Part shown: positions 52,159 to 61,431 of the stretch, in pieces
Position numbering within the stretch: position 1 is the stretch's first letter
How the letters are laid out: the number at the start of each line of letters is the position of its first letter
NCBI RefSeq assembly: GCF_000816785.1
Contig: NZ_CP007766.1
Span: 372,001 to 436,000, forward strand
Length of the DNA stretch: 64,000 bases
Direction: 5' to 3'
Source: Campylobacter peloridis LMG 23910
GTDB lineage: Bacteria; Campylobacterota; Campylobacteria; Campylobacterales; Campylobacteraceae
Program-made: the position numbers and the translations under genes
The notes under the pieces: model-generated
Told to the model about the DNA's origin: nothing
The model's database searches: none
The model's input: only the letters and a program-made list of their open reading frames with translations

Positions 52159-52847
52159 TTTGCATCATTATAAGCATTTTGTAATTTTTTGTAAATTTCT
52201 TTATACTCTAAAGTTTCTTTTAAAATTTGACTTAAAACATCGTTATCTTCTATGCCGTTCCATATTTTTTTATACATACCTTCTTTATAACCATTTTCTT
52301 GTCTAAATTGATTGAGAATATTTTTTCCAATGTAAATTCTATAAAGTTCAAAGAAATTTAGGCCACATTTTCTAGCCAAAACAAAATACACACTTAAAAG
52401 CTCGCCTAAATCATAATCAAATCCACTACATTTGTGAATGATAAGTTCTATGTCGTTTAAAATTCCATAGATATCCGCATCAGTTGGATTGGAAGTTTCT
52501 TTGCAAAAATCATCAAAAAAAGTCACAGAAGAAACTTCTTCTGCGATGAAATTTTTATCATTTATTTGTTTTTCTTTATATTCTTCCAATATCAAACTAA
52601 GGATAAAATGCCAAATATCAACAATTTCTATGCGAACATTGTCCCAATTTGCAGGAGTGTGTATGCTTTTCCAGTGTTTCCATGCAAAAGAATCTATAAG
52701 CTCAGCACACTCCATATAAATACATCTTCTAAAACTTATTAATTTACCTTCTTTGGTGTAACCATTTTCCCAACCTATACCATTGGTATCATCGTTTAAT
52801 TTTTGCTGGAGTTCTAGCATGCTTTTTAAAATATCTTTTACTTCCAT
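52155..52847 (-). CDS. dut: Dimeric dUTPase
   Basis: A 230-residue all-alpha nucleotide pyrophosphatase of the dimeric dUTPase type. The family motifs are RRCIYMECAELIDSFAWKHWKS (metal-binding Glu residues) and IEIVDIWHFILSL (Glu/Asp). It hydrolyses dUTP to dUMP, keeping uracil out of DNA and feeding thymidylate synthesis. Campylobacter and relatives use this form instead of the trimeric enzyme. It overlaps the EI24-like gene by 4 nt and follows the sigma28-type gene after 11 nt. Confidence 0.9.
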   Translation of the reverse strand: MEVKDILKSMLELQQKLNDDTNGIGWENGYTKEGKLISFRRCIYMECAELIDSFAWKHWKSIHTPANWDNVRIEIVDIWHFILSLILEEYKEKQINDKNFIAEEVSSVTFFDDFCKETSNPTDADIYGILNDIELIIHKCSGFDYDLGELLSVYFVLARKCGLNFFELYRIYIGKNILNQFRQENGYKEGMYKKIWNGIEDNDVLSQILKETLEYKEIYKKLQNAYNDAK

Positions 52848-52858
52848 TTTTTTCCTTA

Positions 52859-53407
52859 TTAAGCGTAAAATCCAAATTCTTTATTATTTTCTTCTTCTTT
52901 TTTCTTTTCTTGATTTTCGTATTGTTTCCAAATTTCTTCTAGTAATTTTGCACTATCTTGAAAAATTTGTTTTTTAATATCAGCAAGATTGGTTTTATTC
53001 ATTTCTTGTTTTAAGCTTTTATCCATGGTGTTTAAAAGTTCATGTAATGTAGCTTTTTTATGTTCATTGGTTTTTGATTCAGGTAATGCATTGCCAATTT
53101 TCATTGCAGTTGTGATTAATTCTTTTGGTTTTAAACTTCCTACTCTTGAGTTTTTCATAAATTCATCGATTTGAGGTTGTATTTTAGCTACTGCTTCTTT
53201 GATTTCATTTATATCATCTTGTGTTAGTTTTGTTCCAGTGTAAGAAAAGGAAAAACCAAATTGATTTCTAAGGTTTAAGGAAGCCAAATCTCCATCTTTT
53301 TCAAATTTTGCTTCTTTTTTGTCATACATTGAAAATGAAAGCTGATTACCACTTTTTGTTTTAATGTCCATTGAAAAACTTTGAGAATTTAAACTAGATA
53401 TTTGCAT
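52859..53407 (-). CDS. Unknown cytoplasmic protein with a sigma28-type promoter
   Basis: A 182-residue protein with no signal peptide or membrane segment. The N-terminal part is beta-rich (SMDIKTKSGNQLSFSMYDKKE) and the rest helical (DDINEIKEAVAKIQPQIDEFM, then a Glu/Lys-rich tail). It shows no family motif that I can name. A Walker-type motif is absent, although the C. jejuni counterpart has, as I recall, been labelled as ATP/GTP-binding. A sigma28-type promoter lies upstream, and the gene sits apart from the hydA2 operon, from which it is separated by a strong terminator. A late flagellar or host-interaction role is possible. Confidence 0.65.
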   Translation of the reverse strand: MQISSLNSQSFSMDIKTKSGNQLSFSMYDKKEAKFEKDGDLASLNLRNQFGFSFSYTGTKLTQDDINEIKEAVAKIQPQIDEFMKNSRVGSLKPKELITTAMKIGNALPESKTNEHKKATLHELLNTMDKSLKQEMNKTNLADIKKQIFQDSAKLLEEIWKQYENQEKKKEEENNKEFGFYA

Positions 53408-53435
53408 TTTCTTCCTTTCAAATCAAGATAAAACT

Positions 53436-53463
53436 ACATCGTCAAAATAGTTAAATCTTAAAT
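53436..53463 (-). promoter_or_regulatory. Probable sigma28 (FliA) promoter
   Basis: On the minus strand ATTTAA (53463-53458), 16 nt, then CGATGT (53441-53436), close to the Campylobacter FliA consensus ATTTAA-N16-CGATWT. The start codon follows after 28 nt, with AAGGAAG between. Confidence 0.55.
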
Positions 53464-53464
53464 A

Positions 53465-53494
53465 AAATTTGCAAAGTTTTTACTTTGCAAATTT
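53465..53494 (-). terminator. Terminator after the hydrogenase-subunit operon
   Basis: A perfect 13-bp stem AAATTTGCAAAGT / ACTTTGCAAATTT with a TTTT loop, about 40 nt downstream of the hydA2-like stop, followed on the minus strand by a T-rich run. It likely ends the gapA-pgk-tpiA-hydA2 transcript. Confidence 0.75.
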
Positions 53495-53532
53495 CAAATA
53501 TTTAGGGAGAAAAATATTTTAACATTAAGTTT

Positions 53533-55167
53533 TTAAATGCTCGTTAAATCCCAAAATATTTTTAGTAATTTTTCATTTTTTGTATGTATTAAAATTTCTT
53601 TTTTGTTATGATTGCTTTTACAAGCTTTTAGCGCTTGTTTTAAGTGCTCTTTTATTGAAAAAATCAACCCAAAGGCAATTGCATTTTTATCAAGGCCACC
53701 AAGCATATATATTAAAGGCATTCTAAGAGATTTTGATATGTCAATTTTTGCCTTGTCAGTAATAGTGGTTTTAAAATCAAATTTGCTAGGATGTTTAAAT
53801 TTATAAGCTAAAGCAAGATCTAAAAACTCATCTAAATGGTTTAATTTTTTTCCACTAATAAATGGATATATAAAATAAAATAAATCTAATATATTATTGC
53901 TAGTTTTACTTTCATCATCGTAATTTTTTTGTATAAAATCATAATAATCTTTGAAATATTTTTGATAATTTTCACTTAAAATTATAGCCATTTTGGTTTT
54001 TGCAAAATTATTTAAAAAAACTTTAGGATTAGCTTCAAAACTAAAATCTAAAAAATTAATTTTTGTATTATTTTGATAAAAAATCCCACTGATATCACTT
54101 TCTAAATCAAGCAAAATATTATCAGAATTAAGCTCATTACTAGAGCTATTATAAGTTATTTTATCATCTAATATAATAGAAAAATCATTATAAGCAAACT
54201 CATTACTCATAGGTTTTTCATAAAAACCAAAATCATCCCAAAAATTTTCTTCACTACAAGCAATACAACCATGTCCTGCAGCTACTGGCCAAGATGTTTT
54301 GGAATTAAATTTAACTTTAGGGCAGTTATTGTAAGCATAAGGCCCTTTGCAGCCTATTTTAAAAAGACAATAGCCTTCTTTAATGCTTTCATCATCAAAA
54401 CTTTGAGCAAAATTTCCTGCTTCAAATTTAGCCTTTCTTTCACATAAATCATGTAAGCATTTTCCATAAAGAGCTAAAGGTCTATTTTGCTCATCTAAAG
54501 CCATATCTTGCTCAAATAATATATAAAAACAAAGTGCTGCAATGATATTTACATCACTTGGAGGGCAACCTGGTATATTGATGATTTTTTCTTCTAAGAC
54601 TTTAGAAATTCCTATACTTTTGGTAGGGTTTGGATGTGCAGCTTGAATTCCTCCATAGCTTGAACAAGTTCCCATAGCAAAAATTGTTTTAGCATTTTTA
54701 GCACATTTTTGTAAAATTTCATATCCATTTTCACCATGTGCTCCTATGGTTAGATAAAAAGGATCTATCGCACAAACCCCACCCTCAACAGCTAAAATAA
54801 AATCTTTTTTTTCTAAAACTTCTTCTAAATGTGATTCTGCTTGGTGTCCGCTTGCACTCATAAAGGTTTCATGATATTCTAAAGAAATAAAATCAAAAAT
54901 TAAATCCAAAAAATCAGGCAATGAAGTTCTAAGTAAACTCTCACTACACCCTGTGCATTCACTTAAATGAAGCCATATAAGGCTAGGTGGGGTGTGAAGT
55001 TGAAAATATCTATGTGCTAAAGAGCTAAAATCATTTGGTAAACCTAAAATTTTAATGATGGAATTTACAGCCTCTAATGAGATATTTTTTTCTTCTTTAT
55101 GTGAGTTTTCTAAAAGTGCAATTTTATGCTCTAATATGCTTTTTAATTCTTCATTGCCCAAAGACAT
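53533..55167 (-). CDS. hydA2: [NiFe]-hydrogenase small subunit homologue (HydA2-like), no Tat signal, long C-terminal extension
   Basis: A 544-residue protein whose residues ~60-312 form the small-subunit core. The proximal cluster ligands are ECTGC (Cys71, Cys74), GTCSSYGG (Cys168) and PGCPPSD (Cys201). The medial and distal ligands are His239/Cys242, Cys267, Cys273, Cys282, Cys301 and Cys304. All are conserved, so it should carry three Fe-S clusters. There is no twin-arginine signal and no membrane anchor, so it is cytoplasmic. About 230 residues follow the core with no known domain. No large subunit gene is near. It is downstream of tpiA with a 3-nt gap. I recall hydA2 in C. jejuni in this place. 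Confidence 0.8.
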   Translation of the reverse strand: MSLGNEELKSILEHKIALLENSHKEEKNISLEAVNSIIKILGLPNDFSSLAHRYFQLHTPPSLIWLHLSECTGCSESLLRTSLPDFLDLIFDFISLEYHETFMSASGHQAESHLEEVLEKKDFILAVEGGVCAIDPFYLTIGAHGENGYEILQKCAKNAKTIFAMGTCSSYGGIQAAHPNPTKSIGISKVLEEKIINIPGCPPSDVNIIAALCFYILFEQDMALDEQNRPLALYGKCLHDLCERKAKFEAGNFAQSFDDESIKEGYCLFKIGCKGPYAYNNCPKVKFNSKTSWPVAAGHGCIACSEENFWDDFGFYEKPMSNEFAYNDFSIILDDKITYNSSSNELNSDNILLDLESDISGIFYQNNTKINFLDFSFEANPKVFLNNFAKTKMAIILSENYQKYFKDYYDFIQKNYDDESKTSNNILDLFYFIYPFISGKKLNHLDEFLDLALAYKFKHPSKFDFKTTITDKAKIDISKSLRMPLIYMLGGLDKNAIAFGLIFSIKEHLKQALKACKSNHNKKEILIHTKNEKLLKIFWDLTSI

Positions 55168-55170
55168 TTT

Positions 55171-55851
55171 TTAACCTTTAGCTATTTGTATCATATTTAA
55201 AAAATCATTTGCATTTAATGCAGCTGAACCTATTAAAACTCCATCACAATTTTTTAAAGCACAAATTTCTTTAATATTGTTTTGATTAACACTTCCACCA
55301 TATAAAAGTTTGGCTTTGGTAAATTCTCTTAAAAAATTAAGTATAGTATTGATATCATTAAGATTGGCACTTACTCCTGTGCCTATAGAATAAATAGGCT
55401 CATAAGCTATGATAAGTTTTTTATAAGATAAATCAATATTTTCTATTTGTTTTTTTAAAAAATCTAAGCTTTTGTTAGCATTTTTAGTTTCTAAACTTTC
55501 ACCTATGCAATAAATAATGTTAAAATCAAGACTTTTAGCAAAATTAAATTTAGCTTTTAAAAAGCTTTCATCTTCATTTAAAGCTCTTCTTTCAGAATGG
55601 CCGATTAATACACTTTTGATATTAAATTCTTCTAAGTGAGTTTTACCTATTTCTCCAGTATAGGCTCCATTTTCACAAGGATAAAAATTTTGTGCTCCTT
55701 GATGAAAGGTGAAATTTGCTTTTAAAAAAGCTGTACTTGGTGGGAAGATGAAAATTTCATCTTCTTTATTTAAATTTTGATTTAATTCCTGAGCGTAAAG
55801 TTCAAAGCTTGATCTTGTATGATTACACTTTAAATTTGCTGCAAAAATCAT
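55171..55851 (-). CDS. tpiA: Triosephosphate isomerase
   Basis: A 226-residue TIM barrel enzyme that interconverts DHAP and GAP. It has the N-terminal [11 protein letters not shown] (Asn/Lys catalytic), His in [10 protein letters not shown] and the catalytic Glu in [14 protein letters not shown]. The phosphate loop is [14 protein letters not shown], with a final [10 protein letters not shown]. It is about 25 residues shorter than the E. coli enzyme, as in other epsilonproteobacteria. It overlaps pgk by 4 nt and is followed after 3 nt by the hydrogenase gene. C. jejuni has, as I recall, fabI between these two genes; here it is missing. Confidence 0.95.
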   Translation of the reverse strand: MIFAANLKCNHTRSSFELYAQELNQNLNKEDEIFIFPPSTAFLKANFTFHQGAQNFYPCENGAYTGEIGKTHLEEFNIKSVLIGHSERRALNEDESFLKAKFNFAKSLDFNIIYCIGESLETKNANKSLDFLKKQIENIDLSYKKLIIAYEPIYSIGTGVSANLNDINTILNFLREFTKAKLLYGGSVNQNNIKEICALKNCDGVLIGSAALNANDFLNMIQIAKG

Positions 55852-57050
55852 TCATTATCCTTTATAGTCAAAGGTTTTACACCAGGAAGTTCCTTGCCTT
55901 CTATGAGCTCTAAAGAAGCTCCACCGCCAGTTGATATAAAAGTCATCTCATCAGCATCGCCTGCTCTTGCTACAACATCAGCTGTATCGCCACCACCTAT
56001 TACCGTAGTTGCATGAGATTCGCTAATATAATGGCTCATTTTAATGCTACCTTTTGAGAATTTATCGATTTCAAAAACTCCCATAGGCCCATTCCACCAA
56101 ATAGTTTGAGCATCAGAAAGTGCCTCTTTAAATAATCTTACACTAGCTGGACCTATATCAAGCCCCATCCAACCTGCAGGAATTTCTTGCACAGGAGTGT
56201 ATTTCATCACTGCTTCTTGAGAACAAGTTTGTGCTGCTGTAACATCCACAGGAAGGTAAATTTTCACTCCTAAATTTTTACCTTTGAGTAAGATTTTATT
56301 TGCTTCTTCTATTAAATCTTCTTCTAAAAGTGAATTTCCTATATCATAACCCTGAGCTTTCAAGAAAGTAAAGGCCATACCTCCGCCGATGATGAGTTTA
56401 TCCACTTTTGGAAGTAAATTAGTCAAAGCTTGTAATTTACCGCTCACTTTAGAACCACCCACTACAGCTACAAAAGGACGCGCAGGGTGTTTGATGAGAT
56501 TGCTTGCAAATTCTATTTCTTTTTGGAGTAAAAAACCTGCACCTTTGTTTGCATTATCAAAGTATTTAGTAATAGCTTCAACACTTGCATGGGCTCTATG
56601 GCAAACTCCAAAAGCATCATTAATATAAACATCAGCCATAGAAGCAAGTTCTTTGGCTAAATTTTCATCATTTTTAGTTTCTCCTTTTTCAAAACGCAAA
56701 TTTTCTAAAATTAAAATTTCACTAGGTTTTAATTCACTAGCTTTTTTCTTTGCATCTTCACCTATAACATCTTTAGCCATGATGACTTCTTTAGCCATTA
56801 AACGTGCAAGTCTTTTTGCAACCGGTTCTAAAGAATATTTTGAAGCTATTTCTTTTGGGCGCCCTAAATGCGAAGCTAGGATAACTGCACAACCATTATC
56901 CAAACAATATCTTATGGTAGGGATAGCTGAGCGAATACGACGATCATCTGTTATATTTAAAAACTCATCTTGAGGAACATTAAAATCACATCTAATAAAT
57001 ACTTTTTTCTTTGCCAGATCAATATCTTTAATCGATAAAATACTACTCAT
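55848..57050 (-). CDS. pgk: Phosphoglycerate kinase
   Basis: A 400-residue glycolytic/gluconeogenic kinase. It starts [20 protein letters not shown] and has RCDFNVP, the substrate-binding LASHLGRPK and [24 protein letters not shown] and the C-terminal ATP-binding GGGDTADVV and [15 protein letters not shown] are also seen. The frame is open up to 57068, but the ATG at 57050 gives the normal N-terminus and lies 1 nt after the gapA stop; the extra start is rejected. It overlaps tpiA by 4 nt. It belongs to the gapA-pgk-tpiA operon. Confidence 0.95.
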   Translation of the reverse strand: MSSILSIKDIDLAKKKVFIRCDFNVPQDEFLNITDDRRIRSAIPTIRYCLDNGCAVILASHLGRPKEIASKYSLEPVAKRLARLMAKEVIMAKDVIGEDAKKKASELKPSEILILENLRFEKGETKNDENLAKELASMADVYINDAFGVCHRAHASVEAITKYFDNANKGAGFLLQKEIEFASNLIKHPARPFVAVVGGSKVSGKLQALTNLLPKVDKLIIGGGMAFTFLKAQGYDIGNSLLEEDLIEEANKILLKGKNLGVKIYLPVDVTAAQTCSQEAVMKYTPVQEIPAGWMGLDIGPASVRLFKEALSDAQTIWWNGPMGVFEIDKFSKGSIKMSHYISESHATTVIGGGDTADVVARAGDADEMTFISTGGGASLELIEGKELPGVKPLTIKDNE

Positions 57051-57051
57051 T

Positions 57052-58047
57052 TTAAGCCTTTGCCACAAATACTGCCATATCTACTAAACGAGAAGAATAT
57101 CCCCACTCATTGTCATACCAAGCAACTACTTTAACAAAATCATCACAAATTACTTGAGTTAAATCACTTGCTACAATCGCTCCATATGAACAAGTTATAA
57201 AATCACTTGAAACTCTTTCTTCATCATCTACTAATAATAAACCTTTTAAATTGCTAGTAGCTGCTTTTCTAAAAGCTTCGTTGATTTCTTCTTTACTTAC
57301 TTTTTTCTTTAAAGTTGCAGTCAAATCCACGGTTGATACATCAGCTACAGGCACACGCATGCTTTGGCCATGTAATTTTCCATCAAGTTCAGGCATAACA
57401 AGCTTCATAGCTTTTGCTGCACCAGTTGAAGTTGGGATGATGTTTTGTGCAGCAGCGCGCGATCTTCTTTTATCTCTTGCTTTTGCATCAATAATGCTTT
57501 GTCCATTTGTATATGCATGAATAGTAGTCATTAAACCTTTTTCTATGCCAAAATTATCTTGCAAAACTCTACAAATTGGGCCTAAGCAGTTGGTAGTACA
57601 ACTTGCATTTGAGATGATACTTTCGCCTTTGTATTCATGTGCATTTACCCCTAAAACATAAGTTGGAGTTTTATCTTTTGCAGGTGCACTCATGATAACT
57701 TTTTGCACTCCATGATCTAAAAATCCTTGACATTTTTCCATGGTTAAGTGTGCACCAGTACATTCTAAAACAATTTGTGCACCATATTTTGCAAAGTCTA
57801 AATCAGCTACATTTCTACTTTTTAATACTTTTATTTTTTTATTATCAATTATTAAATCATCACCTTCGCTATCAACATTACCATCATATACTCCATGAAT
57901 AGTGTCGTATTTAAAAAGATATTTTGTGAGTTCAATATCAGTAGTATCATTAATTGCTACAAGCTCAATATCATCGCGTTTCATGATAATTCTTGCAACA
58001 CATCTTCCAATGCGTCCAAAACCATTTATTGCAACTTTTACAGCCAT
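57052..58047 (-). CDS. gapA: Glyceraldehyde-3-phosphate dehydrogenase
   Basis: A 331-residue NAD(P)-dependent enzyme. The start [15 protein letters not shown] holds the Rossmann dinucleotide motif. The catalytic Cys is in [11 protein letters not shown], and the [10 protein letters not shown] and [23 protein letters not shown] blocks follow. The open frame reaches 58143, but ATG at 58047 gives the standard start with AAGGA 7 nt upstream, so the upstream part is not coding. It is the first gene of the operon and is divergent from nadD. A -10 TAGAAT may lie at 58085-58080 on the minus strand. Confidence 0.95.
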   Translation of the reverse strand: MAVKVAINGFGRIGRCVARIIMKRDDIELVAINDTTDIELTKYLFKYDTIHGVYDGNVDSEGDDLIIDNKKIKVLKSRNVADLDFAKYGAQIVLECTGAHLTMEKCQGFLDHGVQKVIMSAPAKDKTPTYVLGVNAHEYKGESIISNASCTTNCLGPICRVLQDNFGIEKGLMTTIHAYTNGQSIIDAKARDKRRSRAAAQNIIPTSTGAAKAMKLVMPELDGKLHGQSMRVPVADVSTVDLTATLKKKVSKEEINEAFRKAATSNLKGLLLVDDEERVSSDFITCSYGAIVASDLTQVICDDFVKVVAWYDNEWGYSSRLVDMAVFVAKA

Positions 58048-58106
58048 TTTCATTTCCTTTTTATGATTAAGTAGGTAAAATTCTACTAAAAAAAGGTTAA
58101 ATTTTA

Positions 58107-58682
58107 ATGAAAATCGCACTTTTTGGTGGTAGTTTTGATCCACCTCATTTAGGGCATAATGCTATAGTTTTTAATGCACTAACAAATTTAGAGCTTGATA
58201 AACTCATTATTATGCCTACTTTTATCAGTCCATTTAAGCAAGAATTTACTGCAAATGAACAAAGACGCTTAAAATGGTGTAAGATGATTTGGGGAGATTT
58301 GGAAAAAGTTGAAATTTGTGATTTTGAAATAAAAAAACAAAGACCTGTGCCTAGTATAGAAAGTGTTGATTTTTTGTATAAAACATATGAAATCTCAAAA
58401 TTTTATCTTATTTTAGGAGCTGATCATTTACAAAGTCTTGAAAAATGGCATGAATTTGAAAGATTACAAAATTTGGTAGAATTTGTTATAGCTAAAAGAG
58501 ATGATATTTTTATACCACAACATTTTAAAACCTTAGATACTAAAGTAGATATTTCTTCTTCTTTTATAAGGCAAACCTTGCAAACATCACAAGTTTGTGA
58601 GCAAATCAAAGAAGAAGTTAAGCTTTATTATTCTAAATTTAAAAATATTCAACAAAAGGAAAACAATGCAAGAAAGAATTAA
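58107..58682 (+). CDS. nadD: Nicotinate-nucleotide adenylyltransferase NadD
   Basis: A 191-residue enzyme joining ATP and nicotinate mononucleotide in NAD synthesis. It has FGGSFDPPHLGHNAIV (the GSFDPxHxGH motif) near the N-terminus, LILGADHLQSLEKWHEF in the middle and DISSSFIRQTL (the ISSTxIR motif) close to the C-terminus. The length matches. It is divergent from gapA with a 59-nt gap, and its end overlaps the start of rsfS by 17 nt. The pair nadD-rsfS is common across bacteria. Confidence 0.94.
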   Translation: MKIALFGGSFDPPHLGHNAIVFNALTNLELDKLIIMPTFISPFKQEFTANEQRRLKWCKMIWGDLEKVEICDFEIKKQRPVPSIESVDFLYKTYEISKFYLILGADHLQSLEKWHEFERLQNLVEFVIAKRDDIFIPQHFKTLDTKVDISSSFIRQTLQTSQVCEQIKEEVKLYYSKFKNIQQKENNARKN

Positions 58683-58995
58683 TAACATAGTACAGATTTT
58701 AGATGATAAAAAAGCAGATTTAATAGAAATTTTTGATATGCAAGATAAGGATTATTTTGTTAAATTTGTAGTAATTGCCACTACTATGGGAGAAAGACAT
58801 GCGCTTTCTTTGATTGATGATTTAAAAACTAATCTTAAAAGTAAAGGTGAAGAGTTTTTAAATATAGAAAGTAGTGAAGAATGGAGTGTGCTTGATTTGG
58901 GTGATATTTTGATTCACTTAATGAGTGAAACTTATAGAGCAAAATACAATATTGAAGAATTTTTAAAAAGTTTAAATAAAGAAAATCATAACTAG
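58666..58995 (+). CDS. rsfS: Ribosome silencing factor RsfS
   Basis: A 109-residue member of the Iojap/RsfS family that binds L14 and blocks subunit joining during starvation. Motifs are DDKKADLIEIFDMQDKDYFVKFVVIATTMGERHA in the first half and EEWSVLDLGDILIHLMSETYRAKYNIE near the end, both typical. The open frame begins at 58597, but the ATG at 58666 with AAAGGA upstream fits the family start and is preferred. It overlaps nadD by 17 nt. Confidence 0.92.
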   Translation: MQERINNIVQILDDKKADLIEIFDMQDKDYFVKFVVIATTMGERHALSLIDDLKTNLKSKGEEFLNIESSEEWSVLDLGDILIHLMSETYRAKYNIEEFLKSLNKENHN

Positions 58996-59003
58996 GAAAA
59001 AAA

Positions 59004-61379
59004 TTGGATAATTTAATTACTGAATTATCAGATTTAGCTAAAGAATATTTTGAAAATTCAGAATTTGAAAAATGTGATGAGGTTTTAAGTGAGCTTATAG
59101 CTTTTTGCAAAGGTGAAATTACACTTGCTCAAGATGGTAAAGTGATTTTTATAAGTGATGAAGATAAAGAGCGTTTACTCTTAGAAGCTTACCATAATAG
59201 AGCACTTTGTAGATTTAATTGTTTGAAATTTCAAGAAGCACTCAAAGATGCAACTATAGCTGTAGAATTTGATCCTAATAATGTATTTTTATTTAATCTT
59301 TTGGGTTTGTGTAATTTTAAGTTAGATTTATTACAAGAAGCACTTTTAGCTTTTAATAAAACCATAGCATTAGATAATGCATATTATTTAGCATATTTTA
59401 ATAGAGCTAGAGTTTATTTGCTTTTGGATGAACAAGCAAAAGCTTTAAAAGATTTACAAATTTGTATTGATTTGGCTCCAAAATATTATATGGCTTATTA
59501 TACTAGAGCTATTGCCTTGCTTAGTGTTGATCCAAAACAAGCTTTGATTGATTTTAAAAAATCCCAAGATTTAGGCTTTGAATCCTCGCAAATATTTTAT
59601 TATCAAGGTGTAGCTTATGAGAATTTAGAAGATTATCAAAAAGCTGTTGAATTTTTTACTAAGATGATTGAACAAGATGAGAGTTTTGCTGATGCGTATT
59701 ATAAAAGGGCTAATAATAAACGCAAAATTGATGATTTAGAAGGAGCTTTACAAGATTGCTTAAAATCCATTGAATTAGACAATGAAAATGCAATGGCATA
59801 CTTAATTTTGGGGCATATTTATAAAGATTTAGAAAATATAGAATTATCAATAAATGCTTTTAAAAAATCTATTGAATTAGATGAAAATTTACAATATCCA
59901 TGTTTTGCATTAGCTAGGATTTTATATGATTTAAAAGATTATGAACAAGCTTTGAAGTATTATGATAAAACCATTGAGCTTTATAAAGAATATGCCCAAG
60001 CATATATTAATAGGGGTAATACTAAAATTAATCTAAAAATGATTGAAGAGGCAGTGGAAGATTTTGATTTAGCAGCAAAGTATTATGAAAAAAGAGTAAA
60101 AGAGCATAGTTTTTCTATGTCAGAATTAGCAGAACTTGAACACGCAGTACCTTATGGTTTTTATCATTTGGGTAATAGCTTGTATGAGATAGACAAATAT
60201 GATGAAGCTTTGATAAGTTATGAAAAAGCTTTGAAATATCAAAAAGAATATCCTGATGTTTTTTATAATAGAGCTTATTTAAAATCAGATCTTGAAAAAT
60301 ATGAGGAAGCTTTAGAAGATAGCGAGCTAGCTATACAATACTATAAAAAACAAAATAATACTCAAGATTATGCTAATTCTCTTTCTCAAAGAGCTTGGAT
60401 TAAAAGCAAACTTGAGAGATTTCAAGAAGCTATGGATGAATACAATGAACTTATAAAATCATATAAAGATTATCTTGATTTAAAAGATGTGTTATTTGAA
60501 AGAGCATATTGTGCAAAAGAGCTTGAATCTTATGAAGAGTTAATAGCTTATTGTAATGCAGCATGCAAGGTGGATAAAGATAATTTTAAACTTTATTTTT
60601 GGCGAGGAATTGCTAAATATAATTTAAGCTTAGAAGAAGAAGCTATAGAAGATTTAAACAAGGCTTTAAAAATCGATAAAAACCATAATGGTGCAAAGTA
60701 TTATAAAGGACTTTGTTATGAAGATCTTTATATGTTTGAAGAAGCCATAAAATGCTATGATAGCGTGATTTTAAATAATGAAGAAGACGATGAATCGTAT
60801 TTTCATAGAGCAAAGTGTAAAAGAAATCTTGAAAAATACAATGAAGCTTTAAAAGATATTAATGAGTGTTTGAAGATAGTTGATGATATTGCAGAATATT
60901 GGATAGAAAAAGCACAAATTTTAAGCTTTTTAGGAAAATATGATGAAAGCTTTGAGGCAGCAAAAAAAGCAAGTGAGATAGAGCCTAAATCATATGAGTG
61001 TTATCATTTTATGGGTGCGGTTAAAGTATATTTACAAGATTTTAAAGAAGCTATAAAATATCTTAATATGGCTTTAAATTTAGATGAAAACCAAAATTGG
61101 ACACATTATTATAAAGCAGAGTGCTTAAGAAATTTGGGTGAATTTCATGATGCATTGCAATGTTATGAAGATTGCTTAAAGATAGTAAATGAAAATACCG
61201 ATGCTTTGGTGGGAAAAATTCAGTGTTTAGAAGAGTTAAAAGAATATGAGCAAGCTTTGGAGTGCACTAAAGAATTATTAAAATTTGATGAAGAAAATGA
61301 GTTTGCATTAAAAAATCAAGATATTTTAATGCAAAAATTAAAAAAGCAAAATAAAAAATGGTGGCAAATTTGGAATTAA
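59004..61379 (+). CDS. Large tetratricopeptide-repeat protein
   Basis: A 791-residue protein made almost entirely of TPR helix pairs (about 18-20 copies by eye, for instance AYYKRANNKRKIDDLEGALQ and SYFHRAKCKRNLEKYNEALK). It has no signal peptide or membrane segment. It starts with TTG at 59004, 8 nt after rsfS, with AGGAA before it. It is probably cytoplasmic and works as a scaffold for protein-protein contacts. The C-terminus ends in a basic tail with KQNKKWWQIWN. No enzymatic motif is present; the partner is unknown. Confidence 0.8.
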   Translation: MDNLITELSDLAKEYFENSEFEKCDEVLSELIAFCKGEITLAQDGKVIFISDEDKERLLLEAYHNRALCRFNCLKFQEALKDATIAVEFDPNNVFLFNLLGLCNFKLDLLQEALLAFNKTIALDNAYYLAYFNRARVYLLLDEQAKALKDLQICIDLAPKYYMAYYTRAIALLSVDPKQALIDFKKSQDLGFESSQIFYYQGVAYENLEDYQKAVEFFTKMIEQDESFADAYYKRANNKRKIDDLEGALQDCLKSIELDNENAMAYLILGHIYKDLENIELSINAFKKSIELDENLQYPCFALARILYDLKDYEQALKYYDKTIELYKEYAQAYINRGNTKINLKMIEEAVEDFDLAAKYYEKRVKEHSFSMSELAELEHAVPYGFYHLGNSLYEIDKYDEALISYEKALKYQKEYPDVFYNRAYLKSDLEKYEEALEDSELAIQYYKKQNNTQDYANSLSQRAWIKSKLERFQEAMDEYNELIKSYKDYLDLKDVLFERAYCAKELESYEELIAYCNAACKVDKDNFKLYFWRGIAKYNLSLEEEAIEDLNKALKIDKNHNGAKYYKGLCYEDLYMFEEAIKCYDSVILNNEEDDESYFHRAKCKRNLEKYNEALKDINECLKIVDDIAEYWIEKAQILSFLGKYDESFEAAKKASEIEPKSYECYHFMGAVKVYLQDFKEAIKYLNMALNLDENQNWTHYYKAECLRNLGEFHDALQCYEDCLKIVNENTDALVGKIQCLEELKEYEQALECTKELLKFDEENEFALKNQDILMQKLKKQNKKWWQIWN

Positions 61380-61431
61380 AGCTTTGTCTGATTTCTTATT
61401 TAGATGGATTTAAAATTTGCACAAATAAAGT

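Noticed and set aside
56389-56973. Two antisense frames (79 and 106 residues) across pgk
   Set aside because: They mirror the well-defined pgk gene, lack starts with ribosome sites and have composition typical of reverse-frame translation.
58048-58143. Extended N-terminus of gapA
   Set aside because: It would add 32 residues before the standard [15 protein letters not shown] start and would overlap the divergent nadD start; the ATG at 58047 has a good ribosome site.
58597-58665. Extended N-terminus of rsfS
   Set aside because: It lies inside nadD; the ATG at 58666 has AAAGGA and fits the family length.
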